The notes below the pieces were generated by a model, which was given only the letters and a program-made list of their open reading frames with translations, was not told the origin of the DNA and made no database searches. The position numbers were made by a program, and so were the translations under genes. DNA of 64,000 nt from Rhodococcoides kyotonense (lineage in GTDB: Bacteria > Actinomycetota > Actinomycetes > Mycobacteriales > Mycobacteriaceae), in the NCBI RefSeq assembly GCF_001645385.1, contig NZ_LVHI01000007.1, positions 1-64,000 of the forward strand, written 5' to 3'. This document shows, piece by piece, positions 40,209-49,436 of the stretch (position 1 is the first letter of the stretch; every line of letters starts with the position of its first letter).

Positions 40209-41297
40209 CTAGCTCGGCGGCGCAGCGGCCGTCCGCCCCTTGACCAGTTCGGTCGGCAGGATCTCTGTCGCCATGACGCCGGAATGCGACGTCGAGAGCA
40301 GTAGCGTGCCCGCGCGTCGACCCTTCTCCTCGGCGTCCTGCCGCACGGTGGTGACGTTGTCGCGAATCGCGTCCTCGACGCCGTCGAACCCGGTGACCGT
40401 GAGCTGTCGCGGCACGTCGATGCCCGACACCTTCGCGAAATTCAGCGCACCGAGCGCGAGGACGTCCGTGGTGCACAGCAGCGCCGTCGTGTCGCGATTC
40501 GCCTGAAGTGCTTGCGCCGCAGCCGAATGTCCCGAGCGCTTGTTGTGTTCGAATCGTTCGACGACGGTCAGCGTCTTCGGATCGAGACCTGCTTCCTCCA
40601 TCGCCTCGTGCACCCCGGCGATGCGCTCGCGCTGCACGTGAAAGTGGCTGTTTTCCAGGCGCTTCGGCGGTACGACGCCGTCGCGGCGGTCGCGTCCGAG
40701 CCGCATGCACAGCACGGCGATGTGTTCGTGCCCGAGGGCGATGACCTGTTCGGCGATCAACTTCATCGCGGCACGGTCGTCGATGGCGACGAGGGCGGCC
40801 TCGGGGACACCGCGAGGCTGGTCGCAGATGACGATGGGAAGGTGCCGTTCGCGCACGGCCGCGAGGTACGGGTCGTCGTCGGCGACGGAGTAGACGACGA
40901 AACTGTCGACACCGGCCTGCTGGACGACGGCGGCAGCCCCGGTGTCGTCGCGATCGGGGCCCGCAGGGATGAGCAGCAGACCCTGGCCGGCCGCCTCGCA
41001 CGACTCCGCGAGACCGGCGAGGAACGCCATCGCAGCCGGGTCGCGGAACGAGTAACTGAGCGCTTCGGTGAGCAGCAGGCCGACGGCTCCCGCCTTGCGC
41101 GTGCGCAGTGAGCGGGCGACAGGATCCGGTCCCGCGTATCCGCGTCTCTTCGCTGCCATGAGGACGCGTTCGCGCAGCTCAGGCGACAACTGATCGGGCC
41201 GGTTGTACGCGTTCGACACCGTGGTGCGGGACACCTTCAACTCGGCGGCGATCGACGCCAACGTAGCGGGGCGACGCGGCTCCCTCGACCTGGACAT
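40209..41297 (-). CDS. LacI-family transcriptional regulator
   Basis: 362 residues: N-terminal helix-turn-helix ATLASIAAELKVSRTTVSNAYNRPDQLSPELRERVL with hinge, then a periplasmic-binding-like effector domain with ALGHEHIAVLCMR and TALLCTTDVLALGAL. By position between kstR and rlmB it corresponds to Rv3575c. The ligand is unknown. The start ATG 41297 is six bases after TAACGT, so the mRNA may be leaderless. It diverges from znuA. Confidence 0.88.
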   Translation of the reverse strand: MSRSREPRRPATLASIAAELKVSRTTVSNAYNRPDQLSPELRERVLMAAKRRGYAGPDPVARSLRTRKAGAVGLLLTEALSYSFRDPAAMAFLAGLAESCEAAGQGLLLIPAGPDRDDTGAAAVVQQAGVDSFVVYSVADDDPYLAAVRERHLPIVICDQPRGVPEAALVAIDDRAAMKLIAEQVIALGHEHIAVLCMRLGRDRRDGVVPPKRLENSHFHVQRERIAGVHEAMEEAGLDPKTLTVVERFEHNKRSGHSAAAQALQANRDTTALLCTTDVLALGALNFAKVSGIDVPRQLTVTGFDGVEDAIRDNVTTVRQDAEEKGRRAGTLLLSTSHSGVMATEILPTELVKGRTAAAPPS

Positions 41298-41303
41298 ACG
41301 GGG

Positions 41304-41309
41304 ACGTTA
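41304..41309 (-). promoter_or_regulatory. -10 hexamer for leaderless lacI-family mRNA
   Basis: TAACGT on the minus strand with six bases to ATG 41297. Confidence 0.45.
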
Positions 41310-41377
41310 GCCGCAAAGGCGGTGGTTGTGAAAATTGACCGATTCGATCCTCGGACCGTCGGTCGCTAGAGTACAAC

Positions 41378-41390
41378 GGAAACGGTTTCC
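41378..41390. promoter_or_regulatory. palindromic operator upstream of znuA
   Basis: GGAAACGGTTTCC, perfect outside its central base. It lies ten bases upstream of the -10-like TATAAG (41400-41405), so it covers the -35 region of znuA. Candidates are Zur, as in other znu operons, or the divergent LacI-family protein, whose relatives bind A/T-flanked CG palindromes. Confidence 0.6.
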
Positions 41391-41424
41391 AATTGCGTTT
41401 ATAAGTAGCCTCGAGGAGCACCCC

Positions 41425-42405
41425 GTGCGACCGAAATTCCGTAACACCTATGCCGTGCTCGGTCTGACCTGCGCCGCGGCTCTCACGCTCGGCGCCTGCA
41501 GCTCCGACGACGCCGAGAGCTCGGGTTCGGCGCCCGCATCGCCGGTCGACGGACCGATCACGATCGTCGCGTCCACCAACGTGTGGGGCAGCGTCGCGCA
41601 GTCCGTCGCAGGCGATCTGGCGACCGTCGACTCGATCATCGCCGACCCGTCCGCCGACCCGCACTCGTACGAAGCGAGCGCAGGCGACGCCGCGAAGGTC
41701 GCCGAAGCATCGCTCGTCGTCTACAACGGCGGCGGATACGACGAGTTCATCGAGGACATCCTCGGCAGCGAAGGCAAGAACGTCCCGTCGGTGAACGCGT
41801 ACGACCTGTTGGACAGCGATCATGCGCACGAGGAATCCACGCAGGCGCCCGCCGACGATCACGGCCACGACCACGGCGAGAACAACGAGCACGTCTGGTA
41901 CGACGCGGAAGTCGCCGCTGCGACCGCGGAATCCATCGCGGAGAAGCTCGGCCAGCTCGACCCGGACAACGCCGCGCAGTACACCGCCAACGCCGAGACG
42001 TTCCACGACCAGGTTCACGGCATCACCGACGTCACGTCGAAGATCGCCGCGGACCATCCGGACGCACCCGTCGCGCAGACCGAGCCGATCGCGCACTACC
42101 TGATCGAGACGTCCGGGCTCGACGACGTCACCCCGGACGACTTCAAGAACGCCATCGAAGAAGGCAACGACCCGTCACCCGCGTCGATCGCCGAGACGCG
42201 TGATCTGTTCGCGTCGAACTCCGTCCGGGCGCTCGTCTACAACGTGCAGACCGTCGACTCGGTCACCGAGGACATTCGCAGGACGGCCGAGGCAGCGGGC
42301 GTCCCCGTCGTCGAGGTCACCGAAACGCTCCCCGAGGGCATGACGTACATCGAGTGGCAGACCAAGGCCGCGCAGGATCTCCAGGCTGCGCTGAGCGCAT
42401 CCTGA
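41425..42405 (+). CDS. znuA: zinc ABC transporter substrate-binding lipoprotein
   Basis: About 326 residues. A signal peptide ends in the lipobox LTLGACSS. The A-1 family binding fold shows metal-ligand histidines at PHSYE and in EHVWYD, and between them a His/Asp-rich loop (DHAHEE... DDHGHDHGENNEH) typical of zinc-binding ZnuA. GTG 41425 follows GAGGAG. It is the first gene of znuACB. Confidence 0.88.
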   Translation: MRPKFRNTYAVLGLTCAAALTLGACSSDDAESSGSAPASPVDGPITIVASTNVWGSVAQSVAGDLATVDSIIADPSADPHSYEASAGDAAKVAEASLVVYNGGGYDEFIEDILGSEGKNVPSVNAYDLLDSDHAHEESTQAPADDHGHDHGENNEHVWYDAEVAAATAESIAEKLGQLDPDNAAQYTANAETFHDQVHGITDVTSKIAADHPDAPVAQTEPIAHYLIETSGLDDVTPDDFKNAIEEGNDPSPASIAETRDLFASNSVRALVYNVQTVDSVTEDIRRTAEAAGVPVVEVTETLPEGMTYIEWQTKAAQDLQAALSAS

Positions 42406-42443
42406 CTCGGCCGGCTCGGCCGGTTACTGGAAAGCTGTAGAAC

Positions 42444-43280
42444 ATGTCTGCTGTAGAACTGCGTGACGCCGGTCTGGCGTTCGGCGAACGCACGCTGTGG
42501 CAGAACCTCGACCTCACCGTCGAAAGCGGTGAGTTCGTGGCGATCCTCGGCCCCAACGGGTCGGGCAAGACCTCGCTTCTCAAGGTCCTGCTCGGCCAGA
42601 ACCACCTGACGCACGGTACGGCCACGATCGCGGGCGAGCCCGTGCGTCGCGGGCAATCCGGCGTCGGATACGTCCCTCAGCAACGCAGCATCGACGACGG
42701 TCTCCCCCTGCGCGGAAGAGACCTCGTCGGGCTCGGCTGGGACGGCCACCAGTGGGGCGTCGGACTCCGCGGCATGCGCGAGCGCAAACGCATCGTGCAG
42801 AACGCGATCGACCAGGTCGATGCAGGCGCGTTCGCCGGTGCACCCGTCGGCACGATGTCCGGCGGCGAGCAGCAACGACTGCGGATCGCGCAGGCGCTCG
42901 TCGGCGATCCGTCCGTTCTGCTGTGCGACGAGCCCCTGCTCAGCCTCGACCTCGCGAACCAACAACTCGTGTCCGGACTGATCGATCGCCGACGCCGGGA
43001 GCACGACACCGCGGTCCTGTTCGTCACCCACGAGATCAATCCGATTTTGCCGCTCGTGGATCGGATCGTGTACATCGTCGACGGCAGATTCCGCATCGGG
43101 ACACCCACGGAGGTCATGACCACCGAGGTGCTGTCGGAGTTGTACGGCACCGAGGTCGAGGTACTGCACGTGCGCGGGCGACTCGTCGTCGTCGGTACCG
43201 GAGATTCCATCGATGCGCTCGGAACCGCAGGCGCCCACCACCCGCCCACGCCAGAGACACCAGGAACGAACCCGGCATGA
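42444..43280 (+). CDS. znuC: zinc ABC transporter ATP-binding protein
   Basis: 278 residues with Walker A GPNGSGKTS, signature MSGGEQQRLRIAQAL, Walker B VLLCDEP and the switch histidine VTHEI. It powers import through ZnuB; 39 bases separate it from znuA and its stop overlaps the znuB start. The last 30 residues form a proline-rich tail. Confidence 0.9.
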   Translation: MSAVELRDAGLAFGERTLWQNLDLTVESGEFVAILGPNGSGKTSLLKVLLGQNHLTHGTATIAGEPVRRGQSGVGYVPQQRSIDDGLPLRGRDLVGLGWDGHQWGVGLRGMRERKRIVQNAIDQVDAGAFAGAPVGTMSGGEQQRLRIAQALVGDPSVLLCDEPLLSLDLANQQLVSGLIDRRRREHDTAVLFVTHEINPILPLVDRIVYIVDGRFRIGTPTEVMTTEVLSELYGTEVEVLHVRGRLVVVGTGDSIDALGTAGAHHPPTPETPGTNPA

Positions 43281-44155
43281 ACGACAAGGTGACCGACGCC
43301 TTCTCCAAGATCTTCGACTTCAGCACCACCGCGAACCTGCTGAGCTACGACTTCGTCCAGAGCGCGCTGATCGCTGCCGCCATCCTCGGTCTGCTCGCGG
43401 GTGCGCTCGGGCCGCTGATCGTCAGCAGGCAGTGGGCGTTCGCCGTGCACGGGTCGTCGGAGTTGTCGCTGACGGGTGCCTCCGCGGCGCTGCTCGTCGG
43501 CATCACCGTCGGCCTCGGTGCGATCGTCGGTTCGGTCGTCGCGGCCATCATGTTCGCGCTACTGGGCTCCAAGGCCCGCGATCGCGACTCGGTCATCGGC
43601 GTCATCATGTCCTTCGGACTCGGCCTGTCGGTGTTGTTCATCTGGCTGTATCCGGGTCGAACCGGGACGAGCTTCTCGCTGCTGATCGGCCAGATCGTCG
43701 GCGTCGGGCAGAGCGGTCTGCAGCTGCTGCTGATCTGCGCTGCCGTCGTCCTCGTCGTCTTGGCCATCGTCTACCGACCGTTGCTCTTCGCCAGCACCGA
43801 TCCGGAGGTCGCTCTCGCTCGTGGCGTCCCGGTTCGCGGCTTGGCTGTCGTCTTCGCCGTGCTGGTCGGCGTCGCCTGCGCTCTCGGTGTACAGATCGTC
43901 GGAGCGCTGCTCGTGCTGTCACTGCTGATCACGCCTGCCGCAGCCGCCGCTCGCGTCACCGCCAGCCCGCTGAAGGCGACGCTGCTGTCGATCGCGTTCG
44001 CGGAGACCGCAGCTGTCGGCGGCATTCTGCTGTCCCTCGCCCCCGGGGTCCCGGTCTCGACCTTCGTCACCACCATCTCGTTCGTGATCTACCTGGTCTG
44101 CCGGGCCATCGGGTCGCGTCGGAAAGCGAATTCGGGGCGGGTTCTGTCGGCCTGA
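43277..44155 (+). CDS. znuB: zinc ABC transporter permease
   Basis: About 292 residues of the ABC-3 permease family with eight or nine membrane helices. Conserved segments are SRQWAFAVHGSSELSLTGASAALLVG and VQIVGALLVLSLLITPAAAAARVT. ATG 43277 overlaps the znuC stop (ATGA). Confidence 0.9.
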   Translation: MNDKVTDAFSKIFDFSTTANLLSYDFVQSALIAAAILGLLAGALGPLIVSRQWAFAVHGSSELSLTGASAALLVGITVGLGAIVGSVVAAIMFALLGSKARDRDSVIGVIMSFGLGLSVLFIWLYPGRTGTSFSLLIGQIVGVGQSGLQLLLICAAVVLVVLAIVYRPLLFASTDPEVALARGVPVRGLAVVFAVLVGVACALGVQIVGALLVLSLLITPAAAAARVTASPLKATLLSIAFAETAAVGGILLSLAPGVPVSTFVTTISFVIYLVCRAIGSRRKANSGRVLSA

Positions 44156-44166
44156 TCTCCCCTGTC

Positions 44167-44205
44167 GTGACCGAATGTCACGTTCGGTCACTCAGAGTGA
44201 CCGAA
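44167..44205. promoter_or_regulatory. three alternating copies of GTGACCGAA
   Basis: GTGACCGAA (44167-44175), its reverse complement TTCGGTCAC (44183-44191) and GTGACCGAA again (44197-44205). The middle arm can pair with either outer arm, giving two exclusive hairpins with 7- and 5-base loops. It fits a znuB terminator, an attenuator, or a three-half-site operator for pxpA. Confidence 0.65.
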
Positions 44206-44270
44206 GGCCGCCCTCGCTGGCATCCGGCACCCCGGCTTGCCGTCGCGACCCCCGATCATCGCTTCCGACC

Positions 44271-44276
44271 TAGACT
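44271..44276 (+). promoter_or_regulatory. -10 hexamer for leaderless pxpABC mRNA
   Basis: TAGACT eight bases before ATG 44285; no Shine-Dalgarno is present. Confidence 0.5.
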
Positions 44277-44284
44277 TGTCCACG

Positions 44285-45043
44285 ATGCCTTCCATCGACT
44301 TGAACTCGGACCTCGGCGAGAGCTTCGGCACCTGGAAACTCGGCGACGACGATGCCGTGCTGTCCGTCGTCACCAGCGCCAACGTCGCCTGTGGCTTCCA
44401 CGCGGGCGATCCCCGCACCATTCTCGACACATGCCGCGCGGCCACCGAGAACGCCGTGCGCATCGGGGCTCAGGTCGGCTATCGAGATCTGGCCGGGTTC
44501 GGCCGCCGCTTCATCGACATGGACCCGTCGGATCTCACCGCGGACGTTCTCTATCAGATGGGCGCGCTCGACGGCCTCGCGCAGGCGTCGGGTTCGGCGA
44601 TCGCCTACGTCAAGCCGCACGGTGCGCTGTACAACGCGATCGTGACGCACCGCGAGCAAGCCCGGGCCGTCGTCGACGCCGTGAGGTCCTACGATCCGAC
44701 GCTTCCCGTCCTCGGCCTACCGGGTTCCGTCTACCTCGACGAGGCCCGTGCCGTCGGATTGCGCACGGTGACCGAGGCATTCGCCGACCGCGCGTACACG
44801 CCGTCGGGCGAACTCGTGTCCCGTCGGAACGACGGTGCCGTGCTCACGGATCCGGCAGAAGTAGCACGACGCGTACTGCGGATGGTTCAGGAAGGCGTCG
44901 TCGAGGCGGTCGACGGATCGACCGTGGCCGTCGACGCCGAATCGATCTGTGTGCACGGTGATTCACCCGGCGCCGTCGAGATGGCCGTTGCCATCCAGAA
45001 GATCCTGTCCGACAACGACATCGACATCTCCGCCTTCGTCTGA
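44285..45043 (+). CDS. pxpA: 5-oxoprolinase subunit A
   Basis: A LamB/YcsF-family protein (252 residues). PxpA, PxpB and PxpC together hydrolyse 5-oxoproline (pyroglutamate) to glutamate with ATP. Conserved parts: [32 protein letters not shown] and [10 protein letters not shown]. The stop overlaps the pxpB start by one base. Confidence 0.92.
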   Translation: MPSIDLNSDLGESFGTWKLGDDDAVLSVVTSANVACGFHAGDPRTILDTCRAATENAVRIGAQVGYRDLAGFGRRFIDMDPSDLTADVLYQMGALDGLAQASGSAIAYVKPHGALYNAIVTHREQARAVVDAVRSYDPTLPVLGLPGSVYLDEARAVGLRTVTEAFADRAYTPSGELVSRRNDGAVLTDPAEVARRVLRMVQEGVVEAVDGSTVAVDAESICVHGDSPGAVEMAVAIQKILSDNDIDISAFV

Positions 45044-45645
45044 TGATCGAGCACGATTGCGGGGACAGGGCCCTTCTCGTCGAGTTCGAGAACCTCGCCG
45101 AGACGATGACGTGGCATCGGGCCTTGGCCGCGAGCGGAATCGACGACGTCGAAGACCTGGTCCCGGCGGCGCGAACGATTCTGGTGCGACACACAGGAAA
45201 CCGAGATCGCGTCGTCTCATGGGTTCGCAGCACCGAGCCCGCCGACGTCGACGCGACGTCCGATGCCGAACCGGTAGTCGTTCCCGTCACCTACGACGGC
45301 GAGGATCTGGGCGACGTCGCCGACGCCATGGGAATGTCTGCGCAAGAGGTGATTTCGGCTCATACCGAACAGACTTGGACCGTCGCGTTCGGCGGTTTCG
45401 CACCTGGATTCGGATATCTCGTCGGCACGACCGACCGCCTGCACGTGCCCCGAAGAACAACCCCGCGTACGACGGTTCCCGCCGGAGCCGTCGGCCTGGC
45501 CGGTGAATTCTCCGGAATCTATCCGCGCAGCTCCCCTGGCGGTTGGCAACTGATCGGCAGAACCGACGCGGTTCTGTGGGACCCACAGCGCGAACCACCG
45601 GCCCTTCTGTGCCCCGGGGTGACCGTCCGGTTCGAGGCGCGATGA
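45043..45645 (+). CDS. pxpB: 5-oxoprolinase subunit B
   Basis: A KipI-type allophanate hydrolase subunit 1 (200 residues) with GDRALLVEF, FGGFAPGFGYLVG and the conserved GSVGLAG-like AVGLAGEFSGIYPRSSPGGWQLIGRT. Overlaps pxpA by one base and pxpC by four. Confidence 0.92.
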   Translation: MIEHDCGDRALLVEFENLAETMTWHRALAASGIDDVEDLVPAARTILVRHTGNRDRVVSWVRSTEPADVDATSDAEPVVVPVTYDGEDLGDVADAMGMSAQEVISAHTEQTWTVAFGGFAPGFGYLVGTTDRLHVPRRTTPRTTVPAGAVGLAGEFSGIYPRSSPGGWQLIGRTDAVLWDPQREPPALLCPGVTVRFEAR

Positions 45646-46526
45646 CGGCGATCGAGATTCTCGAACCCGGGCCGTTGTGCACGATCCAGGATCGAGGTCG
45701 GGTCGGATACTCGTCGATCGGCGTCGGACGGTCGGGGGCAGCCGACATTCGTGCGCATGATGCAGCAAATCGTTTGGTGGGCAACGCCGTCGATGCCGCG
45801 ACCCTCGAAGTGACCATGGGCGGATTCCGTGCGCGTGTACACGGTCACGCGTCGATCGCCGTCACGGGCGCCGAAGGCCCCATCACCGTGAACGGCACAC
45901 CGGATGCTCTCTACACCACGCTCGATCTTGCCGATGGCGACGAACTGGCCGTCGGCACACCGACATTCGGGCTACGAACGTACATCGCGATACGTGGCGG
46001 ATTCGATGTGGAGCCCGTGTTGGGATCGAGGTCGACCGACACGATGTCGGGGCTCGGGCCGTCGCCTCTCGAATCGGGCGACGTCGTCGCAGTCGGATGC
46101 GACGTATCGGGATGGCCTGCAATCGATTTCGCCCCGCCTCCCGAACGTGCGAAAGCAGTCGCCTCGGTCATCCTCGGCCCGCGCGCCGACTGGTTCACCG
46201 AACTCGCGGTGAACCTGCTCTATCAGCAGCACTGGTCGGTCACGTCGGACTCGAACCGCGTCGGCATACGGCTCGACGGCGGTCGGCCTCTCGAAAGAGC
46301 GAGTGCAGGCGAATTGCCCAGCGAGGGCATGGTTCCCGGTGCGCTGCAGGTCCCTCCCGACGGCAAGCCGGTGCTGTTTCTCGCCGACCATCCGGTGACC
46401 GGAGGCTATCCCGTCATCGGTGTCGTCGCGTCCGAGGACCTGCCCGTCCTCGGACAGCTCAGGCCTGGCGACAGCCTGCGTTTCCGTCCGCGTCCGTGGG
46501 CGCCTGCGGCACCCGTGCGCGGATAG
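45642..46526 (+). CDS. pxpC: 5-oxoprolinase subunit C
   Basis: A KipA-type allophanate hydrolase subunit 2 (about 294 residues): ILEPGPLCTIQDRGRVGYSSIGVGRSGAAD at the start and GIRLDGGRPLER near the end. ATG 45642 overlaps the pxpB stop. The gene ends inside the 53-bp hairpin element, whose loop holds the stop codon. Confidence 0.92.
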   Translation: MTAIEILEPGPLCTIQDRGRVGYSSIGVGRSGAADIRAHDAANRLVGNAVDAATLEVTMGGFRARVHGHASIAVTGAEGPITVNGTPDALYTTLDLADGDELAVGTPTFGLRTYIAIRGGFDVEPVLGSRSTDTMSGLGPSPLESGDVVAVGCDVSGWPAIDFAPPPERAKAVASVILGPRADWFTELAVNLLYQQHWSVTSDSNRVGIRLDGGRPLERASAGELPSEGMVPGALQVPPDGKPVLFLADHPVTGGYPVIGVVASEDLPVLGQLRPGDSLRFRPRPWAPAAPVRG

Positions 46527-46558
46527 TTCGACCCTGGTGCAACCAACCACGCACGGGC
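46506..46558. repeat. 53-bp hairpin element, copy B
   Basis: Stem CCCGTGCG (46512-46519) / CGCACGGG (46550-46557). Shares GCGCGGATAGTT and CGCACGGGC with copy A at 34585-34637. It lies between the convergent pxpC and rlmB ends (46526 and 46562) and can serve both as terminator. Confidence 0.8.
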
Positions 46559-46561
46559 GCG

Positions 46562-47533
46562 TCAGCGCCTACGCTGCCGCGCGATGTCCGCGAGCACGAC
46601 GCCCGCAGCCACCGATGCGTTGAGCGATTCGACCGGCCCTGCCATCGGGATGGACAGGATGTGATCGCAGTTCTCGCGGACGAGGCGAGACAGTCCCTTG
46701 CCCTCCGAACCGACGACGATCGCGACGGGACCGGTGCCGTCGAACTCGTCGAGCGTCGTGTCGCCGCCCGCGTCGAGACCGACGATCGTGATGCCCTTGG
46801 TCTGCCAATCCTTCAGCGTGCGAGTCAGGTTCGTGGCCCGCGCGACGGGAAGTCGCGCTGCCGCGCCGGCACTGGTACGCCACGCGACCGCCGAGACGCT
46901 CGCGCTACGACGCTGCGGAATGACGACGCCGTGCCCACCGAACGCAGCAACGGATCGCACGACGGCACCGAGGTTGCGCGGGTCGGTGATGTTGTCGAGC
47001 GCGACGAGCAATGCAGGCTCCTGATGCGCACGTGCCGCACCGACGAGGTCGTCCGGATGCGCGTACCGGTACGGCGGCACCTGCAGCGCGAGACCCTGGT
47101 GCAGACCGTTGGCGCTGAGCTTGTCGAGATCGCTGCGCGGGACCTCGAGGATCGAGATGCCCGCGTCGGCCGCGCGCTGGACGCTCTCCTTGAGTCGGTC
47201 GTCGCTGTCGGTGCCGGTGGCGACCCACAGCGCCGTCGCGGGAACGCCCGCACGCAAGCATTCGACGACGGGGTTGCGTCCGAGTACGACCTCGGGTCCG
47301 TCGTCGTTCTTCCGGTTCGCGACGCGGCCTCCGCCCTGCCTGCCCTGGGACTGCGCAGCCTTCTCGGCGAGCTTGGCCCGACGCGCCGCGGGATGCTTCG
47401 TCCGTGCCTCGGCAGGAGGCGTCGCACCGCGTCCTTCGAGACCACGACGGCGGTTACCGCCGGAGCCGGCGACTTGCCCCTTCTTCGTGCCCGCTTTGCG
47501 AATTGCGCCGCGCCTACTGGAATTGCCTGCCAT
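46562..47533 (-). CDS. rlmB: 23S rRNA 2'-O-ribose methyltransferase, TrmH/SpoU family
   Basis: About 323 residues. A basic N-terminal extension (about 1-75) precedes the substrate-binding domain and a SPOUT domain with [33 protein letters not shown] and [20 protein letters not shown], the three motifs of the knotted SAM site. RlmB methylates G2251 of 23S rRNA; order with cysS matches Rv3579c-Rv3580c. ATG 47533 overlaps the cysS stop by one base. Confidence 0.9.
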   Translation of the reverse strand: MAGNSSRRGAIRKAGTKKGQVAGSGGNRRRGLEGRGATPPAEARTKHPAARRAKLAEKAAQSQGRQGGGRVANRKNDDGPEVVLGRNPVVECLRAGVPATALWVATGTDSDDRLKESVQRAADAGISILEVPRSDLDKLSANGLHQGLALQVPPYRYAHPDDLVGAARAHQEPALLVALDNITDPRNLGAVVRSVAAFGGHGVVIPQRRSASVSAVAWRTSAGAAARLPVARATNLTRTLKDWQTKGITIVGLDAGGDTTLDEFDGTGPVAIVVGSEGKGLSRLVRENCDHILSIPMAGPVESLNASVAAGVVLADIARQRRR

Positions 47534-48948
47534 CACTGCCCTGCTTCGTCGGTACTGCTGGTTGCCCCGACGGACCATTCGGGCCCGTTGGGGGTGTCTG
47601 TCACGTCGATTCCCGCCTTCGCGAGGCGATCTCTGATCGCATCCGCGGTGGACCAGTCCTTGTCGACCTTCGCCTGTGCTCGGCGCTGGAGTTCTGCGTC
47701 CACGAGAACGCCGAGGGCTCCGACGACGGCATCGCTGTCGCGAGTGCCGCTGTCCCAGTGCGGATCGAGCGGATCGACGCCGAGGATCGAGAGCATCGCC
47801 CTGACTTTCGACGCCTGCTCGACGGCCCCCTGGAGGTCGCCGCTCTCCAGAGCGCTGTTGCCCGCCTTGACCGTCGCATGGACGGCGGCGAGAGCCTTGG
47901 GCACTCCGAGATCGTCGTTCAACGCGTCGGCGAAATCGTCGGTCCACGTTCCCAGCGGAACGTCGCCCGCACGTTCGACGGTACGTTTCACGAAACCTTC
48001 GATACCCCGGTACGTCACGGCTGCCGTCTGCAGCGCGTTGTCCGAGTACTCGAGCATCGACCGGTAGTGCGCGCTGCCGAGGTAGTACCGAAGTTCCTGC
48101 GGCCGAACGCTTTTCAGCACGTTCGGAACCGACAGCACGTTTCCGAGCGACTTGGACATCTTCTCGCCGCCCATCGTCACCCAGCCGTTGTGCAGCCAGT
48201 AGCGGCTGAAGCCGTCGCCGGCGGCCTTGCTCTGTGCCCGCTCGTTCTCGTGGTGCGGGAACACCAGATCCAGACCACCGCAGTGGATGTCGAAGTCGGA
48301 ACCGAGATAGGCCTCGCACATCGCGGAGCATTCGAGGTGCCACCCGGGACGCCCGCGTCCCCACGGCGTCGGCCACGACGGCTCACCCGGCTTCGCGGCC
48401 TTCCACAGCGTGAAGTCCCTCGGGTCGCGCTTGCCCGCGGCCGCGCTCTCGCCCTGATGGACGTCGTCGAGCTTGTGACCGGACAGTGCACCGTAGTCCG
48501 GGAAGCTGACGACGTCGAAGTAGACGTCGCCCTCGGCGGCGTAGGCGTGGCCGGACTCGATCAGCCGCTCGATCAGCTCGACCATCTGCGTGATGTGCCC
48601 GGTTGCGCGCGGCTCGGCCGACGGCGGCAGCACACCCAGCTTGTCGTAGGCCCAGGTGAACGACCGCTCGTACGTCGCGGCCCACTCCCACCACGGGCGG
48701 CCTGCGTCGCGAGCCTTGTTCAGGATCTTGTCGTCGATGTCGGTGACGTTGCGGACGAAGGCGACGTCGTAATCGTGCGCGAGCAACCACCGCCGCAGCA
48801 CGTCGAACGCGACTCCACTGCGCACGTGCCCGATGTGCGGTTCCCCCTGAACCGTTGCCCCACACAGATACACCGACGCATGGCCAGGGACCAAGGGGGT
48901 GAATTCCCGCAGGGCCCTCGTCTCGGTGTCGTACAGGTGAAGGGTCAC
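47533..48948 (-). CDS. cysS: cysteinyl-tRNA synthetase
   Basis: Class I synthetase of about 471 residues. HIGH-type motif is [10 protein letters not shown]; the KMSKS loop is [11 protein letters not shown]. Zinc ligands are C29 (YLCGATV) and the [10 protein letters not shown] plus HHENE cluster. GTG 48948 is chosen because [11 protein letters not shown] is the usual start; TAGCAT eight bases upstream suggests a leaderless mRNA. Confidence 0.94.
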   Translation of the reverse strand: MTLHLYDTETRALREFTPLVPGHASVYLCGATVQGEPHIGHVRSGVAFDVLRRWLLAHDYDVAFVRNVTDIDDKILNKARDAGRPWWEWAATYERSFTWAYDKLGVLPPSAEPRATGHITQMVELIERLIESGHAYAAEGDVYFDVVSFPDYGALSGHKLDDVHQGESAAAGKRDPRDFTLWKAAKPGEPSWPTPWGRGRPGWHLECSAMCEAYLGSDFDIHCGGLDLVFPHHENERAQSKAAGDGFSRYWLHNGWVTMGGEKMSKSLGNVLSVPNVLKSVRPQELRYYLGSAHYRSMLEYSDNALQTAAVTYRGIEGFVKRTVERAGDVPLGTWTDDFADALNDDLGVPKALAAVHATVKAGNSALESGDLQGAVEQASKVRAMLSILGVDPLDPHWDSGTRDSDAVVGALGVLVDAELQRRAQAKVDKDWSTADAIRDRLAKAGIDVTDTPNGPEWSVGATSSTDEAGQ

Positions 48949-48956
48949 GACCAGCA

Positions 48957-48962
48957 ATGCTA
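48957..48962 (-). promoter_or_regulatory. -10 hexamer for leaderless cysS mRNA
   Basis: TAGCAT on the minus strand, eight bases before GTG 48948. Confidence 0.4.
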
Positions 48963-48971
48963 CCGGTGCAT

Positions 48972-49436
48972 TTACTTCGTCATGACAAGTGCGGTCGCGA
49001 CCGCCGCGATTCCCTCGCCACGACCGGTCAATCCCAATCCGTCGGTCGTCGTCGCCGAGACCGACACGGGCGCTCCGAGCACCGCGGACAGCGTCTCCTG
49101 GGCCTCGAGACGACGCGGGCCGATCTTCGGACGGTTTCCGATGATCTGCACTGCCGCGTTCCCGATCGTGAATCCGGCCTCGGTGAGCAGTCGACGTACC
49201 TCGGTCAGCATGGTTGCACCGCTGACGCCGTCCCACTCCGGCCGTCCGGTACCGAAGACCGAACCGAGATCGCCCAACCCGGCCGCGGACAGCAACGCGT
49301 CGCACAGCGCATGCGACGCGACGTCACCGTCGGAATGGCCGTCGAGCCCGTCGCCGTCCTCGAACAGCACACCGGCGAGCCAGCAGGGCCGACCCGGCGA
49401 AATGGGATGGACGTCGGTCCCGATACCGACCCTCAT
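48972..49436 (-). CDS. ispF: 2-C-methyl-D-erythritol 2,4-cyclodiphosphate synthase
   Basis: 154 residues; fifth step of the MEP isoprenoid pathway. Zinc ligands appear in GTDVHPI and [17 protein letters not shown]; the C-terminal [20 protein letters not shown] completes the family. It overlaps ispD by four bases. Confidence 0.95.
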   Translation of the reverse strand: MRVGIGTDVHPISPGRPCWLAGVLFEDGDGLDGHSDGDVASHALCDALLSAAGLGDLGSVFGTGRPEWDGVSGATMLTEVRRLLTEAGFTIGNAAVQIIGNRPKIGPRRLEAQETLSAVLGAPVSVSATTTDGLGLTGRGEGIAAVATALVMTK

